From Hymenolepis diminuta (taxonomy: Eukaryota > Platyhelminthes > Cestoda > Cyclophyllidea > Hymenolepididae): a stretch of 64,000 nt of DNA. The translations under genes were made by a program, and so were the position numbers. The DNA is taken from NCBI GenBank assembly GCA_900708905.1, contig CAADRB010000010.1:2859578-2923577 (forward strand). Reading direction: 5' to 3'. The notes below the pieces were generated by a model. It was given only the letters and a program-made list of their open reading frames with translations, was not told the DNA's origin and ran no database searches. Of the stretch, positions 32,834 to 44,950 are shown piece by piece. Each line of letters begins with the position of its first letter. Position 1 is the stretch's first letter.

Positions 32834-34463
32834 TTATTTTGTAGGACTCTTCTTTTTACCGGCGAGCCATTTGTCATAGTAGAGACGAATTTCCTTCTGG
32901 AGACCTTTGTCCCTTTGAATGACTCTCCAACGGTCCTTCAGATCCACATTTGTGCGTCGAGAGGAGGCGAATACTTTGTCCCGGATCTTAGCCCATGAAG
33001 GAGGGTCGGGCAGCGCCTCTTGAACCTCGTGCCAAAGAGCAAGAGTTTCTGAAAGGGTCCAGGGTATTCTACGACGCTGCATGCTAGCCTCCGGGTCATC
33101 GTTAAGGGTTAGACTAATATTTCGGAGATTCCTCACATTTACACTGGCTTTTCCTTCAAGTTCATCTACATTTAAAAAAATAGACAATAACACAATAATG
33201 TGAGGGTTGAACAGAGAGCCTTAACATATTCTACGGATTAGAGATTTCAGCCACAAAAATAACCAACAATGCATACTATTTATTTGGGAATTCAGTAGCG
33301 TGAAAATAATTACCTGGGGGTGTCGATACATCAAAAATAATAGAATCATCATCATCAAGAAAAGTGCGAATTCCTTGTGGTAAGAGAGTCTTAGTTTGTT
33401 TCGCCTTTTCCGGAGTCGACTGTGGGCAAACAGTAAGGCCAAAGTCTTTGTCTATACCAAAGATAAAGTAGATTAAATCAATCTAAGCCAGGCTTAAATA
33501 AGCAATCAATCAAATTACGGTAAAATAAATTGCGTTAAGCTGGTAAATTACCAGTTTGGACACCGACGGAAGGTGCAGAAGCGACCCCATTTTCGAGGCA
33601 TTCAAATGAGGAAAGCGAATTAACCCATGATGAAATTAAACCACTACTTCTTAAAATTGACTCTTGTTCTTTTCGTTTCTATAAATAAAAAAATAATAAT
33701 AATGGTAAACGACCAAGTATAGACCCATAAATTCGTTAAAAATATATCAACCTTATAATCTGTCGAGATGTTGTCAATGCGGGATTTAAAGGCATCTTGA
33801 TCAAACCAGGTAGAGGGATGAGTGTCTACAAAATTTTCACAAAAGTTAACTGAAAAGTACCCGAGTTCTTGTTAGTGGCAAATTCTTGAAGTTGCGTACA
33901 TAAAAGACCAAATGGAATACTTCCGCCAAATTCTACTCCTTCCGATGGTTGTTGTTCTGATGGAACATAGATGAAGACTACTTTGGTAACTGCAGATTTG
34001 ATTTTTGAAATAAATTTAGACCACTCATCCATTCTTCGTCTACCTCTCTAAAATAGAAGCAAACAAAATATGAAAGCGTTACCTTACCATGCAACTAATG
34101 GCTAATTTAATGGAATTAACGGAAGCTTCAGAAGGTGGTGTATTTATAAAATCAGCTTGGTCATCCATTTGCGATAATAGCTTCCTTCCTTTATCAGATA
34201 TTCTTGACAAGTCATTGACTGGAGCAAAATTTTCCTTCAGATGTTGATATGACTTTATCATTATTGAAAGGGTACGCGACTCTACATACATTAGAAATGC
34301 AACCAATCTGAATGCCTGAGAGTTAGTTAGATTATTAAAATCTACAGCGTTGGACAAAACTAACGGCATATTATTGGGGAAAAAATTACTTTTAAAATGT
34401 TCTATATTTGGACTGTCTTTATCTAGTATGTTTGAAATAAAGAAAGAAGTTAGAGCATCCATC
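32834..34463 (-). CDS. TRF: Telobox Myb protein, candidate TRF-type telomere-repeat-binding factor
   Basis: TRF proteins bind double-stranded telomeric repeats as shelterin or its equivalents. Six exons on the minus strand (34463-34088, 34047-33861, 33825-33752, 33678-33552, 33451-33314, 33165-32834) join in phase to 410 residues. Residues about 332-388 are a single C-terminal Myb domain with tryptophans 336, 358 and 380, each 22 apart. The third helix holds the telobox-like VDLKDRWRV (374-382), followed by a basic tail. A C-terminal position is typical of TRF1/TRF2. The N-terminal 125 residues are helix-rich and could be a diverged TRFH dimerisation domain, but I cannot show this. Residues about 205-300 are a polar linker. 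The start is the first ATG, 1 nt after a splice acceptor (ttatag/G), so an upstream exon is possible. Introns are 40, 35, 73, 100 and 148 bp. Another telobox protein class is the main alternative. Confidence 0.75.
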
Positions 34464-35719
34464 CTATAACCAAAGTCAAAGAAGTTCAAAGCCAAACGAG
34501 ATTGAATAATTCCCCAAGGTTATCACATTAAAACTAGAACTTATGTTATAGGCAAACTTAAAATAATCTACAAAGACCTCATATTTTTTGTTAATCTATG
34601 CTTCATAACATATTTTGTTTAATGGTATGCCTTGGAATAAATAAGATATCAAATGCAGATTAATTTACATCCTGAAGTAATGAATTATACATACAATATC
34701 TGTTTAAACGAAATGAAATCATATTGTATTATCTTGAATAATGTGGTGTTTAATTTGTTCGTTGCCTTTTATGCATGTAAATCTTGCAAAACTGGATTTT
34801 GAATGCTGACCTGAAATAATTTTGCCACTCATTATTCATCAAAACATCAACTCAATTTCCACCTGCCTCATTCGCAAGATATCTATCTATCGCTCTATCA
34901 AATTCTTTCGTTTTGAAATACTTTTAAATGGTTGCGCCGCAATTTTTTTTCTATTGAAAAGTCAATCAATTGTTTTCAATTTATGTTCGGCTACTGTAAC
35001 CAGAAGTGAAGCCTCCACGAAGTTATGTATAACCTTGATGATGATATTATAGGATAAATTGGCCATATTGATCTTCAATTTCCACGCAAGTTATAGATTG
35101 ACTAGGTAAACTTAGGCTTGGCATTTTGTCATTCATCCTTTATCTTGTTGATAATCACTTTGTCCACTTTTGTATTCACTAAGCAGAATTAGTATGACCC
35201 TTTTCCCTTTCCTTCGCATTCTGCATGGTTGAGTTTGATACTCGAACGGACCTGAGAACGTTGTCTATCTACTCTAGGCTTTGAAAGATAATTTGAGGAC
35301 TTTGGACGACCTAATCAGTAGAAGACGCAAATTAAATATTGAAGTAGCTTATTGAATTTTGCATTTAGTATACTCATTTATTCAACATCGAGCTATTAGA
35401 AATTTAGCTAGCAGGTTGTTCGGATAAACCATTTAGACATTTGTCTTTTAACATTTTGTTGCGAATACATCTTACTACCTTGTTTAGCCAATTAAACAGC
35501 CATATCGACGATTTTATTTGGAAAATGTAAGTAAGCTTTCAAAGTCGGAGAGTCCTGGAGCCGAAATTTCTACGCAACTCTAGATACGATTAAAACTTCC
35601 TTTTCCTTAAAACCTTCATTCTCTGAGATTTACAGCAGCTCTAATCCTACCTGTAAGATAACTCTGGGAGTTAAACCAAATTAGGCTTTGAAATTCTCTT
35701 ACGAATCTGATGGTTCTCC

Positions 35720-35925
35720 TAACTTCTAATAGGGTACAAGAACATTTCCCAATTGAGAGGACCAAGAGTTGAGTTGGAAGATATGTAGTAGACGAACGTA
35801 GTAGAATGAGTGAAAGGAAGGAAGGAGTAGCAGGGAGTATTTGGAGTTGAAAGAGAAAAGAATAGCGTCAGTACTGACAGAGGGCACCAAGAGGACTTCT
35901 TAAGGTATGATAAAACGGTTAACAG
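35720..35925 (+). repeat. Purine-rich dispersed repeat, copy a
   Basis: The segment TTGAAAGAGAAAAGAATAGC followed by GTCAGTACTGACAGAGG aligns with the minus strand of 38.34-38.46 kb, where TTGAAAGAGAGGAGAACTAG is followed by CGTCAGTACGC. A GAAAGGAAGGAAGGAG tract lies upstream in both. Confidence 0.45.
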
Positions 35926-37809
35926 GTATTAAGTCTTTAACGAGCAGCAAGTAAAAATTATCAGTTATCAGTGATTATGTGTGCACTACAGATTTAATTG
36001 TATATTTTACCAGATAGTAGCTTAACGCCAAAGTGAATTGAGTGAAATTACACCTGAAAATGGTTCAAAAAAGCACTCAAATGTATTGCCATAATTGTAC
36101 ATTTTACAAACCGGTGCAAATTTGCAGGCTTCAGCTGAGATTTATATCTAGTACAAATTTTATTTCCATTGAAATTTCCACTACTATGAATTCTTTTTGT
36201 AACAAGTACTGATTATAACAACACGAGTACTTCTATTAGAAATATGAAATGCAAATTCACCATCATCTGCAATCAGTTCTCTGAATCACTATCCATCTAA
36301 GAGTGTAAATGGTACATAGAAATTAAACATATTAGCTCTCATTTCTGGATTTCACCTAGCTAATTCAACAACAAATGCTACTTTATACCACAATAATCCC
36401 ATCAATTAAAAGAAATGTTTACAAAATAATCATGGATTTTAGACCTGATGCATGTTAGCATTATTAATCATTATAAAATTGATAAATTTTGAATAGTTAT
36501 GAAGAAGAACAAAGTTTATTTGCTCTATAAATTAATTCTTATTATGCTTAAAGACCATGCGATATCGCGAGGAGATAATTACCTCATTAACTTCAAATAT
36601 CATCCCACAAATAGATTTCGTTCAACCTGCAATTAATCAACCCTCTTTCCCATCGTGTTTACAATTATCTATGGCAAAGTAACAGGTCTTTCCTATCGGT
36701 CTACTTTTCCGTCTGACTCCAATATGTTTGACATTTGAAAGAAAGTCCGGTTAGATCCTCGATCGGATTTTGTCTCTACTCGCCTTTTGGAATACAATGT
36801 GCCGAAATGACTCAGCACTGATCGTATGTCAAGGAAAAGAGAGGAAGAATATTAAATTTCTAAGCCTCCTCTGTCTTTTTCGTTGCCGATTCCAAAAAAC
36901 TCTAATTCTCTTCTGTGGCTAATTCTGTCTTGGCATTCAGTATCCGGAAAAAATTAATCACCGCTTTCTGTAAAGTTAAAAGAATAGAATTTGAAAACTT
37001 AAGAGAAACTCAAAAATACGACACACTTAACACATTAATATAATTTAGGCAGTGATAATGAGTTGATAAGGCAATCACACTTTGAGTAAAATGAAGTTAT
37101 TCAAAAACCATTCAAATAAGTTAATCAAGAAATTGAGTAAACCACAGAAATTGCCATGTATAAAAAATGAGTCCCATTTGTCTTCTCTTGGCTGTAACGA
37201 GATACAAATAAATCTCGGTGGCATGGCCAAACATGGAATAAGGTTAACCTGCCAGCAAGCTCCACTTATTATGGACGCAATCTCATCCAAGAACCAAGAA
37301 CCCAATTTACGAAGTATGAGCATAAGAGCATTATCATGTGAATTATACTTATTGTGAGAAACGGACGTCTCATTGTTCTCATAACTGAGACAAGACTGCC
37401 TCTTCCTCAGTTCCTATTTCTTTCTTTACCATGGATAAAAATAATGAAGTTTAATGGCATTTATCGCAACGGAAGTTCAAAAAAATTTTTACTTCTTATG
37501 CAACGAAGAATCTTACTGATGGGTGATTGTGAATCTATTCTCCTAGCAAATTTCGTTAAATGTTGGTCTACATAATGTAGATTAAAATGTTCTAATTCAG
37601 ATGTCTTACGGTATATCTTGAAGCTTTGGCCCTAAATGTTTCTTGAAAATATATTTTGAGCAACATATATTTAAAAGCGCTTTGATGAAGATTCATTTTT
37701 GGATTTTAGCATTTGCTTGAACTGTTTTCAATCGCTGCAGTTGTAGAATATTAATTAGCTATCCGTACTCGTCTTCCTCGCGATAACAAGGATTTTGCCT
37801 GTAAAATAC

Positions 37810-38560
37810 AGCACGCATGGTTTATAGGACTGATGGTGCAGACGCCCGATTCTCTCACCCTCTCCAAATTCCTTTAGCTTTTTCTTTGCACTGTTTTTTG
37901 TTAGCGTTCTCCCGCCCTCTCACTTTCTCTAACTAACTCCATTCTTAATTGTTGCTGTTTAATAAATTCTGCTCTACCCTCGACTCCATTTTCTGGATCT
38001 CTGAAAACTGTGGTTGTCTGCTGCTAGCTGATAACAGTGAGTCTTAACTCTAACAATCTGTTAAAATGGCTGTATATCGAATTGACAGTTATTTAAAACA
38101 CTGCGTCCTACAATGTACTAAAATGGTTTGCATTTAACGGGCGTTCAGTACGTAATTTACTCTCTCTGGTTCTCCTAACATGGTACTATGGTTAAACGCA
38201 CTGCTAACAACCCATATCCAAGACATTTTTCAATTTGAGAGGCTTATAACTAAATAACAGCCAAAATCAAGCATCCTGGAGTGAAGGAGACCTTTGTAAC
38301 TTTCCACCATATTGACTTCAGACTCCGCGCTGTTTTGACAGTCAAATGATTATTTTTTATTGACCCCTTATCGACCTTAGCGTACTGACGCTAGTTCTCC
38401 TCTCTTTCAATTCACAGCTCCTCTTCCTATTCCCTCATTATTTCCCCTCTCACACATTTTCAATTGTCCAATATACACGCAGTCCTACTTAATTTCTGGT
38501 CTTATCATCTGGAAAAGGCTGTTGTTTGCTGTTAGCCCTTAGAAAATTAGTAGTTTCATG
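37810..38560 (-). repeat. Purine-rich dispersed repeat, copies b and c (minus strand)
   Basis: Two adjacent minus-strand copies. The landmark GCTAACAGCAAACAACAGCC (38.5 kb) resembles GCTAGCAGCAGACAACC (38.03 kb) and the plus-strand GCTAACAGTAAACGAAAG at 41.83 kb. Both carry GAGAGG-rich tracts. No coding potential is seen. Confidence 0.4.
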
Positions 38561-40899
38561 AGAGGATATCCAACTTAATTCGATCGAGTTCCTAAGGTTA
38601 CTCTAACATCAGAATAGGCGCTAATTTACCTTAGATAATGATAAATACATTGGGACAAGATCTCCAGATTTCAATCTCAAATTTTCGTCGTCTAAAATTG
38701 ATCTCAAATGATATGAATGTTTAAGTAAATACCAAGAAAGTGATATAAGCGATATCTGTGGATATCAGATATTGCCCAATTCATCTTGCAGTAGCTTTCA
38801 AACTTAACGCATAATCTTCGCATTTAACTACGGGATAAACTGACGCGCATCATTAGTTCCCAAACAAGCCAACCCAACACCCAAAAAGCTATCACCGCAT
38901 ACAAAAGTAGTGTTAGACCTTTTGCATACAGACTTGCGTGACGAGGGCAGATTTTCCCTCTTCTAACATCCTCTGGTGGGCATAAAAAGAACGCGTAGGC
39001 CGCCTATCCGTGTCCTCTTTAAAATAACTTTAAATTTCCGGATGAGGATTTTCAAAAAGGAACGATTGTTATTCCACTCCATTCTCCCTCTTCCACCATC
39101 AAATAGGAAAAATCTCCCTCTCTGTTTTATCCGCTGAGTGCGGACGGTCAGAGCAACTGATGCGCCAGCGCTGAGTCAGAATAAGCAGTGTTGGTAGTGA
39201 TTTATTGCGTTCTGCTGCCAAGAAAGGCTGAAAATGAACCATTACTCAGCCTTATGGAGCCGTCCATTTGCAGTAGAGAAAATGAATTTATGTTAATTCT
39301 ACACACAGCTCAGTGAACTTTGCTTTTGCTTATTGGAGCCTTTATATTGAGTATTTCTTAACAATAATTCCCGAGCGCGTAGAGGTGATATTTTAAAGTT
39401 GTCACTCAAATTTCTAGGGATTTTTATTATGACATATAAAAGGAGATGAAATGTCTTATTGGGAAACTCTTGCTTAGCATTATCTCTACCGATCAGTATC
39501 AGCTAAATGTGCATATTGTCCCTTAGACAATGTTTAACTACTATTCCAATTTACTCAAACTAGATATAATTTGTAGAGAACAGTCTTCTACATCTATAGC
39601 ACTGTTAATTTAACGACTAAGTAGAGAAATCAAGGACCTCCATCTCATTGAGGGACTCATAGCTGTTTAGTTCATATTGCCTCTCAATACGTCAAGATGA
39701 CCGATAGTCCGCATATTGATAGGGATGATGAATGACTTAGGGACGACCCGGAAGATGTGTATCGCTCATCTCAAGTCGAAACATAGGCATTATATTACCT
39801 AAGCTGTTTGTAGTAGTGGTAACGACTGATAAAATTTGATTTTCACGTTCTGATAGTTAAAAGCTTGAATCCGTTTAGGACTAATTTAGACACTTTTGAG
39901 AAAGTTACATTAGACACAGATTGATTGTAGGTTACTGGTGGTATTTCAAAAATTTCCAATGCTTTAGGTATTGCTCAAGATCAAGAGAAAACTTTTACAA
40001 GTTTTAAAGCCTACGAATAAGAGGCATATGACTCAAGAAGGCAGGAAAGGAAGTCAGAGAATCAAAATTCCTACTTTATTTGAATTCTAGATGGATTAAG
40101 TAGTCGATTTTCTCCTAAGGCGTAGTTCACCATGTAGTAACGTAATGCTCAAATTCCAAAATTTGATCCTTCGATTCTCTAGAAAGTTCATTTCCTCAAC
40201 ATTCAGAGCATAAAGATTAGTTAATGTTATCGAATGATTGGTCAAAACATCTCGATTTATTGTATATTGTTATTGTCAAGGCTAAATATATGAGACTAAC
40301 AGAACCGATTTTAGCAAAGTTCAATAATTTTACAAAAAATACAATTTTCGGAGTTAAAAATCAGCTAAAGTTGGTAAAAGTAAAGTCCCAAAGTGACAAG
40401 GGAAAGGGAATGAAACAGATTTTAAGAATAAAGTTATGTTATCAAACGAGTCTAATTTCATTTGATTTTTGGATTATTGTTATTTTTTATTTTAATGTTT
40501 AATTCGTGTTCCTAAATTCGAATTTTTTACCGAATGTCTAATTTTACTGAATGAATTTCAGTCCGTATAAACCGCTCTTAAAACATAGAGATGAGATTAG
40601 TGCTAGCAACCACTTTATTTAAGAACTATCGTTTAAATGCCCTCTAATCGCCGTGAAAACATATCTCTATTTAGAATGATCTTTCCAAGCTCAAAAAACT
40701 TCACTTTTTACCAAAGAAATAGGCATTTTACCTTGGTAATTGCAATGCCAAAAACCTTAAATGTGAACAATAATCGATTAACGAAACACATAGTATTTAT
40801 TCCGCAATTCCATAAATATCGAATATGAATGAATAGTAAAGTGAAACAACTTTAAAGGATTATCCTTTTTCCAATTTTTCCCCAACTTTTCCCGAGAGC

Positions 40900-42250
40900 G
40901 GCAGAATTTTAAATCTGTAGGAAGAGGGAAATTAAAAGTGTTGGAAGGGATATAGGCGGAGGAAAATTGCCATCTTCAAATTCCAGACAACCAACATCTG
41001 GATTCTCTCCTCCCACCATTGCCAACCTAGGAATCATCTGTGTACTTGTTTCCATATTTTCCAGAAACACGTATAAGGAAAATAGGACTAAATTATTCCA
41101 TCCTCGTCAACGTGAAACGAATCATTCAACTATTTATTCAAGAAGGCAATATTTGAAAATAAAACAGGTAATTCCAGGTATGAATACCTCTCCTCAGATC
41201 TTATGAGTTTAAAGTGATTAATCCGATACTAAAGCTATTTTAAGAGTCATACTAAATTAGACTATATATCCTGTCTAATGATCTTCCTAAGACTGGCAGG
41301 GAACAATAGCCTCTCAAAACTGAGAAGACGAAGAGTTAAGTTTAATGGACAATTAGGAATGAATGAGAGGCGAACGAGAGAAAGAGTAAGGAGAGGAATT
41401 GGTAAGGAAGAGGGCAATCCGGACTGTGAAGAGAAAATGGAGTACAATTTCACGTTCTTTGTTCGTAGAGTTAGAGAAAAGGTATGAGTCACTTGGCCCC
41501 CAATACATAGAAAGAGGCTGAGCAGAGTCAAGGGCCACGGGCACTACAATTTATGTAGAAACGTTGTTATACGGCACAAAGGGAATCTTTTGGCAAATAT
41601 CTATACTGTGTCCTGGAGGAAAATTTCCTATTATTAAAGATAAATGGAACGTGAGAACCGGGAAAGACAGGTAAAAGTACGTGTTCGAACTGAGTAATTG
41701 AAAAAGTTACAGATTGTGTGTTTAGTGTACGCGCAAACAGTTTAAGAAAATTTATTAAAAAGCTATTTTTTAATGGTGCAAGGGCTAATTAATAGATTGT
41801 GGTGGCAGAGTCACCAGTTTGTAGCGGCAGATGGCTAACAGTAAACGAAAGAACACCAAGGATTGTGTTGACCAGGTTGTATTGAACAAAGCTCAGTACA
41901 GAGTCTCAAGGGAAAAATAGGAAATTGGAGGAGAGGGACTGAGCTATGGAAGAGGCGTTGGACGAGCTAGGGTCCCTTGGTATCGCGTGTGTGTCTGATG
42001 GAGGCTATTTATAATCGACACTTCGGGTGAGGACACGCATAAGGATATAATCGTATGCGTGCTTTAATTGGTCGAGACGATTATAGGAAAAGGAAGGGCC
42101 AGTGCAGACAAGACTGGCTAATAGCAGGGCTGACCATGCGGTGTCTGCTACTATCGTCCGAGGTATGCTTACCTTTTCCGATCGATGAGAAATAGGCCAG
42201 CTGAGGCCACATGATGTTTGTCTATGGAGTGCTTGGGTCAGGAAAGGTTA
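40900..42250 (+). repeat. Purine-rich dispersed repeat, copies d and e
   Basis: At 41.34 kb TGGACAATTAGGAATGAATG followed by AGAGGCGAACG aligns with the minus strand of the 38.4 kb copy (TTGGACAATTGAAAATGTGT, then GAGAGGGGAAA). A second unit with the GCTAACAGTAAACG landmark starts at about 41.78 kb and runs through GGAGAGGGACTGAGC. The 69- and 89-codon ORFs across 41.26-41.53 kb are judged non-genic. Confidence 0.4.
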
Positions 42251-43013
42251 AAAGTTTACGGACATTACTATAAAGACAAAATAATCAAATTTAGTGATGA
42301 TTAGAGAGTATATAAGATAAATATTTCGGAGAAGAAAGGATTCATCTTTCAAGCGATGTAGGACTCACCTAGAAGGAACTCGAGTGATCTCTGTTATATT
42401 TAAATCCCTTTGCTGAAACCAGCAAATGAATCAAAATTACCAATTAAAGACCCTATTTGTTTGAAGAAATGTATCGAAAACATAAGTTTGATTTTGAATA
42501 TTTTGTTTAGTAAATGAGAAAACTGCTACTCTAGACGAAAAGATTATCTGTTAGTTTCATTCGTTTTTTAAATCTACACAAAAATTATCACCATTCTTAT
42601 TCGATCGGCTTTCCGTCCACCGTGCAGTTCTCTTCGTGCATTTTTGAGCATTGTTCGTTGTATAAATATATTCTTTTATTATTGTTTATTTCACGATTTC
42701 TACTGAAAATTTCATTCTTTTGGTGCCAAATTTTCTTCCATCTTAGTGTATGTGCAGAAAGTTGATGTTCAAAACTCCATTTTCCTTGTAAATTTCTAGA
42801 AATAATTGCAGATTTCTAGTTTTATTCATCGACCAGGAGTTTTTTATTATCGGAAAACACTATATGGTTATGAATCTTAGAGTTATAGCCGTGCAGTTAA
42901 AAAAATAAAATAATTTATCGCGAGTTTTAAAGTCTCTCATCTACTCTAATAAAATTTTATTAGGACAGACTAAAATAAGACAAGAATTTACAGAGCGGTA
43001 AAACTCAGACACC

Positions 43014-43097
43014 ATGACTAGCGAGTTGCACCCAAAGATTAAACCATTCTTCAGAGATGTATGTAAGGAGCCGCTGACCCCTAACTTGGAAAAAATG
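43014..43097 (+). CDS. Possible isolated first exon
   Basis: An ATG-initiated frame of 28 codons (MTSELHPKIKPFFRDVCKEP, then LTPNLEKM) has coding-like composition, a tttacag acceptor 18 nt upstream and a GTAAAATG donor-like end. No continuing exon was found: the next acceptor (43158) leads to a stop after about 12 codons. I do not recognise the sequence; it may be chance. Confidence 0.2.
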
Positions 43098-44639
43098 GTA
43101 AAATGTTTTATTACAAATATAATATCAACTATTTCGAAATTGACTTTGCAACCATCTAGGGTATCACAAAGACGAATTACATCTATAACTGTCTCTGAAA
43201 TAGAAATTTGGGCTATTCTTATGTCAAATTTTATATTGCGGTTATTTTATATATTGAACGATTTGTGTATGAAAATTTGATCATAAGTCATAACATTGAA
43301 TTTTATAACACACGGACTCAGAGAATCGGAAATTATTCACGGTCATAAGAAGATACGAATGAATCACTGCGACATGGCCAATCAGTAAATTAAATGAACT
43401 GGTCAACAACAAGCTCCAAATATTGCAGAAATGATCTCACCCACATATTCAGGGGTCAGATAATGAAAAATGAACTCTTCAGAATTTGAATATTGTATGT
43501 GAAATATGGTGACTTATAATTCAAGTAAAAGTAAGACTTCATTAAATACTTCCCCCGGCCCCACCTCGTTTCCTCTCTTACTGGACTTGTTCTGATATTT
43601 CGCATGTTCATTTGTTGTCCACGATTAAAACTAGTACAAGTATAATGAAATTCCACAATTTCTTAGACCATCTTCGTGTAGCTCGTGTTATCAAAGATTA
43701 TGGTTACATAAAAAATAAGAACCCAGATGAAGTTATTTCATCAAATGTCTACAACTTGAAGCAGTAATTTAATTGAGTAAAATTATTTTAGAGAATTTAT
43801 AGATATAACGACTATGCATAAATTTAAGTGCAATACCAGTCCCATCAAAATGTCAAAGTTTGTCTATTTACTTGCAAGATCTGTAGATGTAACTTTCGAG
43901 ATCAGATAGTTTAGGAAATCGTGCATTTGACATTCGCTGAATTAGAGTTAAAAGCTGTCTGCCTTTCTCGAAAGGTTATGAAAACTAATGTAAGCTTTCT
44001 ACTTCATCCAGAATATTTCTTGTCTAATGTATTTGAAAGATCATTTTTTTCAGCCTGGTACGAGTTCAAGATTCAAAGATTAGCCGTTCTTCTACATCGT
44101 AATAACAATTAAAAAAGAAGCTAGATTAGATCATGAGAAGGTCAAATTGACTATGGCAAAGAAAAGCACTTAAAAATGCGAGATAGAAAAGTGGTCCAAT
44201 AAGGAGTAAGGGGGAGGGGAAGTGGAGCAAAAATAGGGGATAGAGTTTGGGCTGCATGTTGCCTGTATTGCACTTAGTGGGCACGGTTCATGGCATCATC
44301 TCCTCAGGTTCCTGAGTGTGTTCATGCCTCCGATGTTCAAAACTTATTAATTAGTTGATGAAATGCGGTGGTTGGTCATGCTGTCTCAATAAATTAGTCT
44401 CTATAGGCAGCCAATAACAGCTAGCTGATACTCGCTAAGAAGTATGTAACATAGCACAGATCACTAGAGTTCATTTAAAAATATTTTTAAGACTCCTTCT
44501 AAGAGCATATCGTGTTCTGAGATTTTGTGAACATGACTCTAGCCGTAGAGGTTTTAAGCTTTGTCCAAGAGGCATGGTTACAGTAATTCGACTAATTAAA
44601 GCGCTTATGGTACTGTAATAATTTATTTAATTTAAGACT

Positions 44640-44950
44640 CTAAACTGCTGAAAATCATATAAGACGATTTTGGTTTTCAGCAATTCTGGAAGAAAGTTGA
44701 ACTGAAATATCAAGACCGACCCCTAATTTAAAAACCGGTCAATAGCACTAGACATCCTAGACCAATCATGAATTATGAACGTTAACTGCCAATTTAGTAA
44801 ACACTGTACCACTTAAATAAGATTCCTTTATGCCTAAACACTGCTCCCAGCATCCTTTTGATTCTTTACCGATTTCAGTTGCTTCCCACAAATGGAAATC
44901 GTATATTTTGTATTTCTATCGGGAATGAAATAATAAAACCAATCATTCCC
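44640..44950 (+). repeat. Hairpin-ended dispersed repeat, copy a
   Basis: Related along its length to 47.50-47.83 kb: TCAAGACCGACCCCTAATTT versus GCAAGACCAACACTTCTTAA, then TTTAGTAAACACTGTACCAC versus ATTAGTAAATATTGTACAAC, then CGATTTCAGTTGCTTCCCAC versus CGATTTCAACTGCTCCCCAC. The terminal hairpin is decayed here. Confidence 0.45.

Noticed and set aside
37075..37575. Overlapping ORFs of 73-91 codons on both strands
   Set aside because: No recognisable motif; open frames on both strands in a repeat-rich area look like chance.
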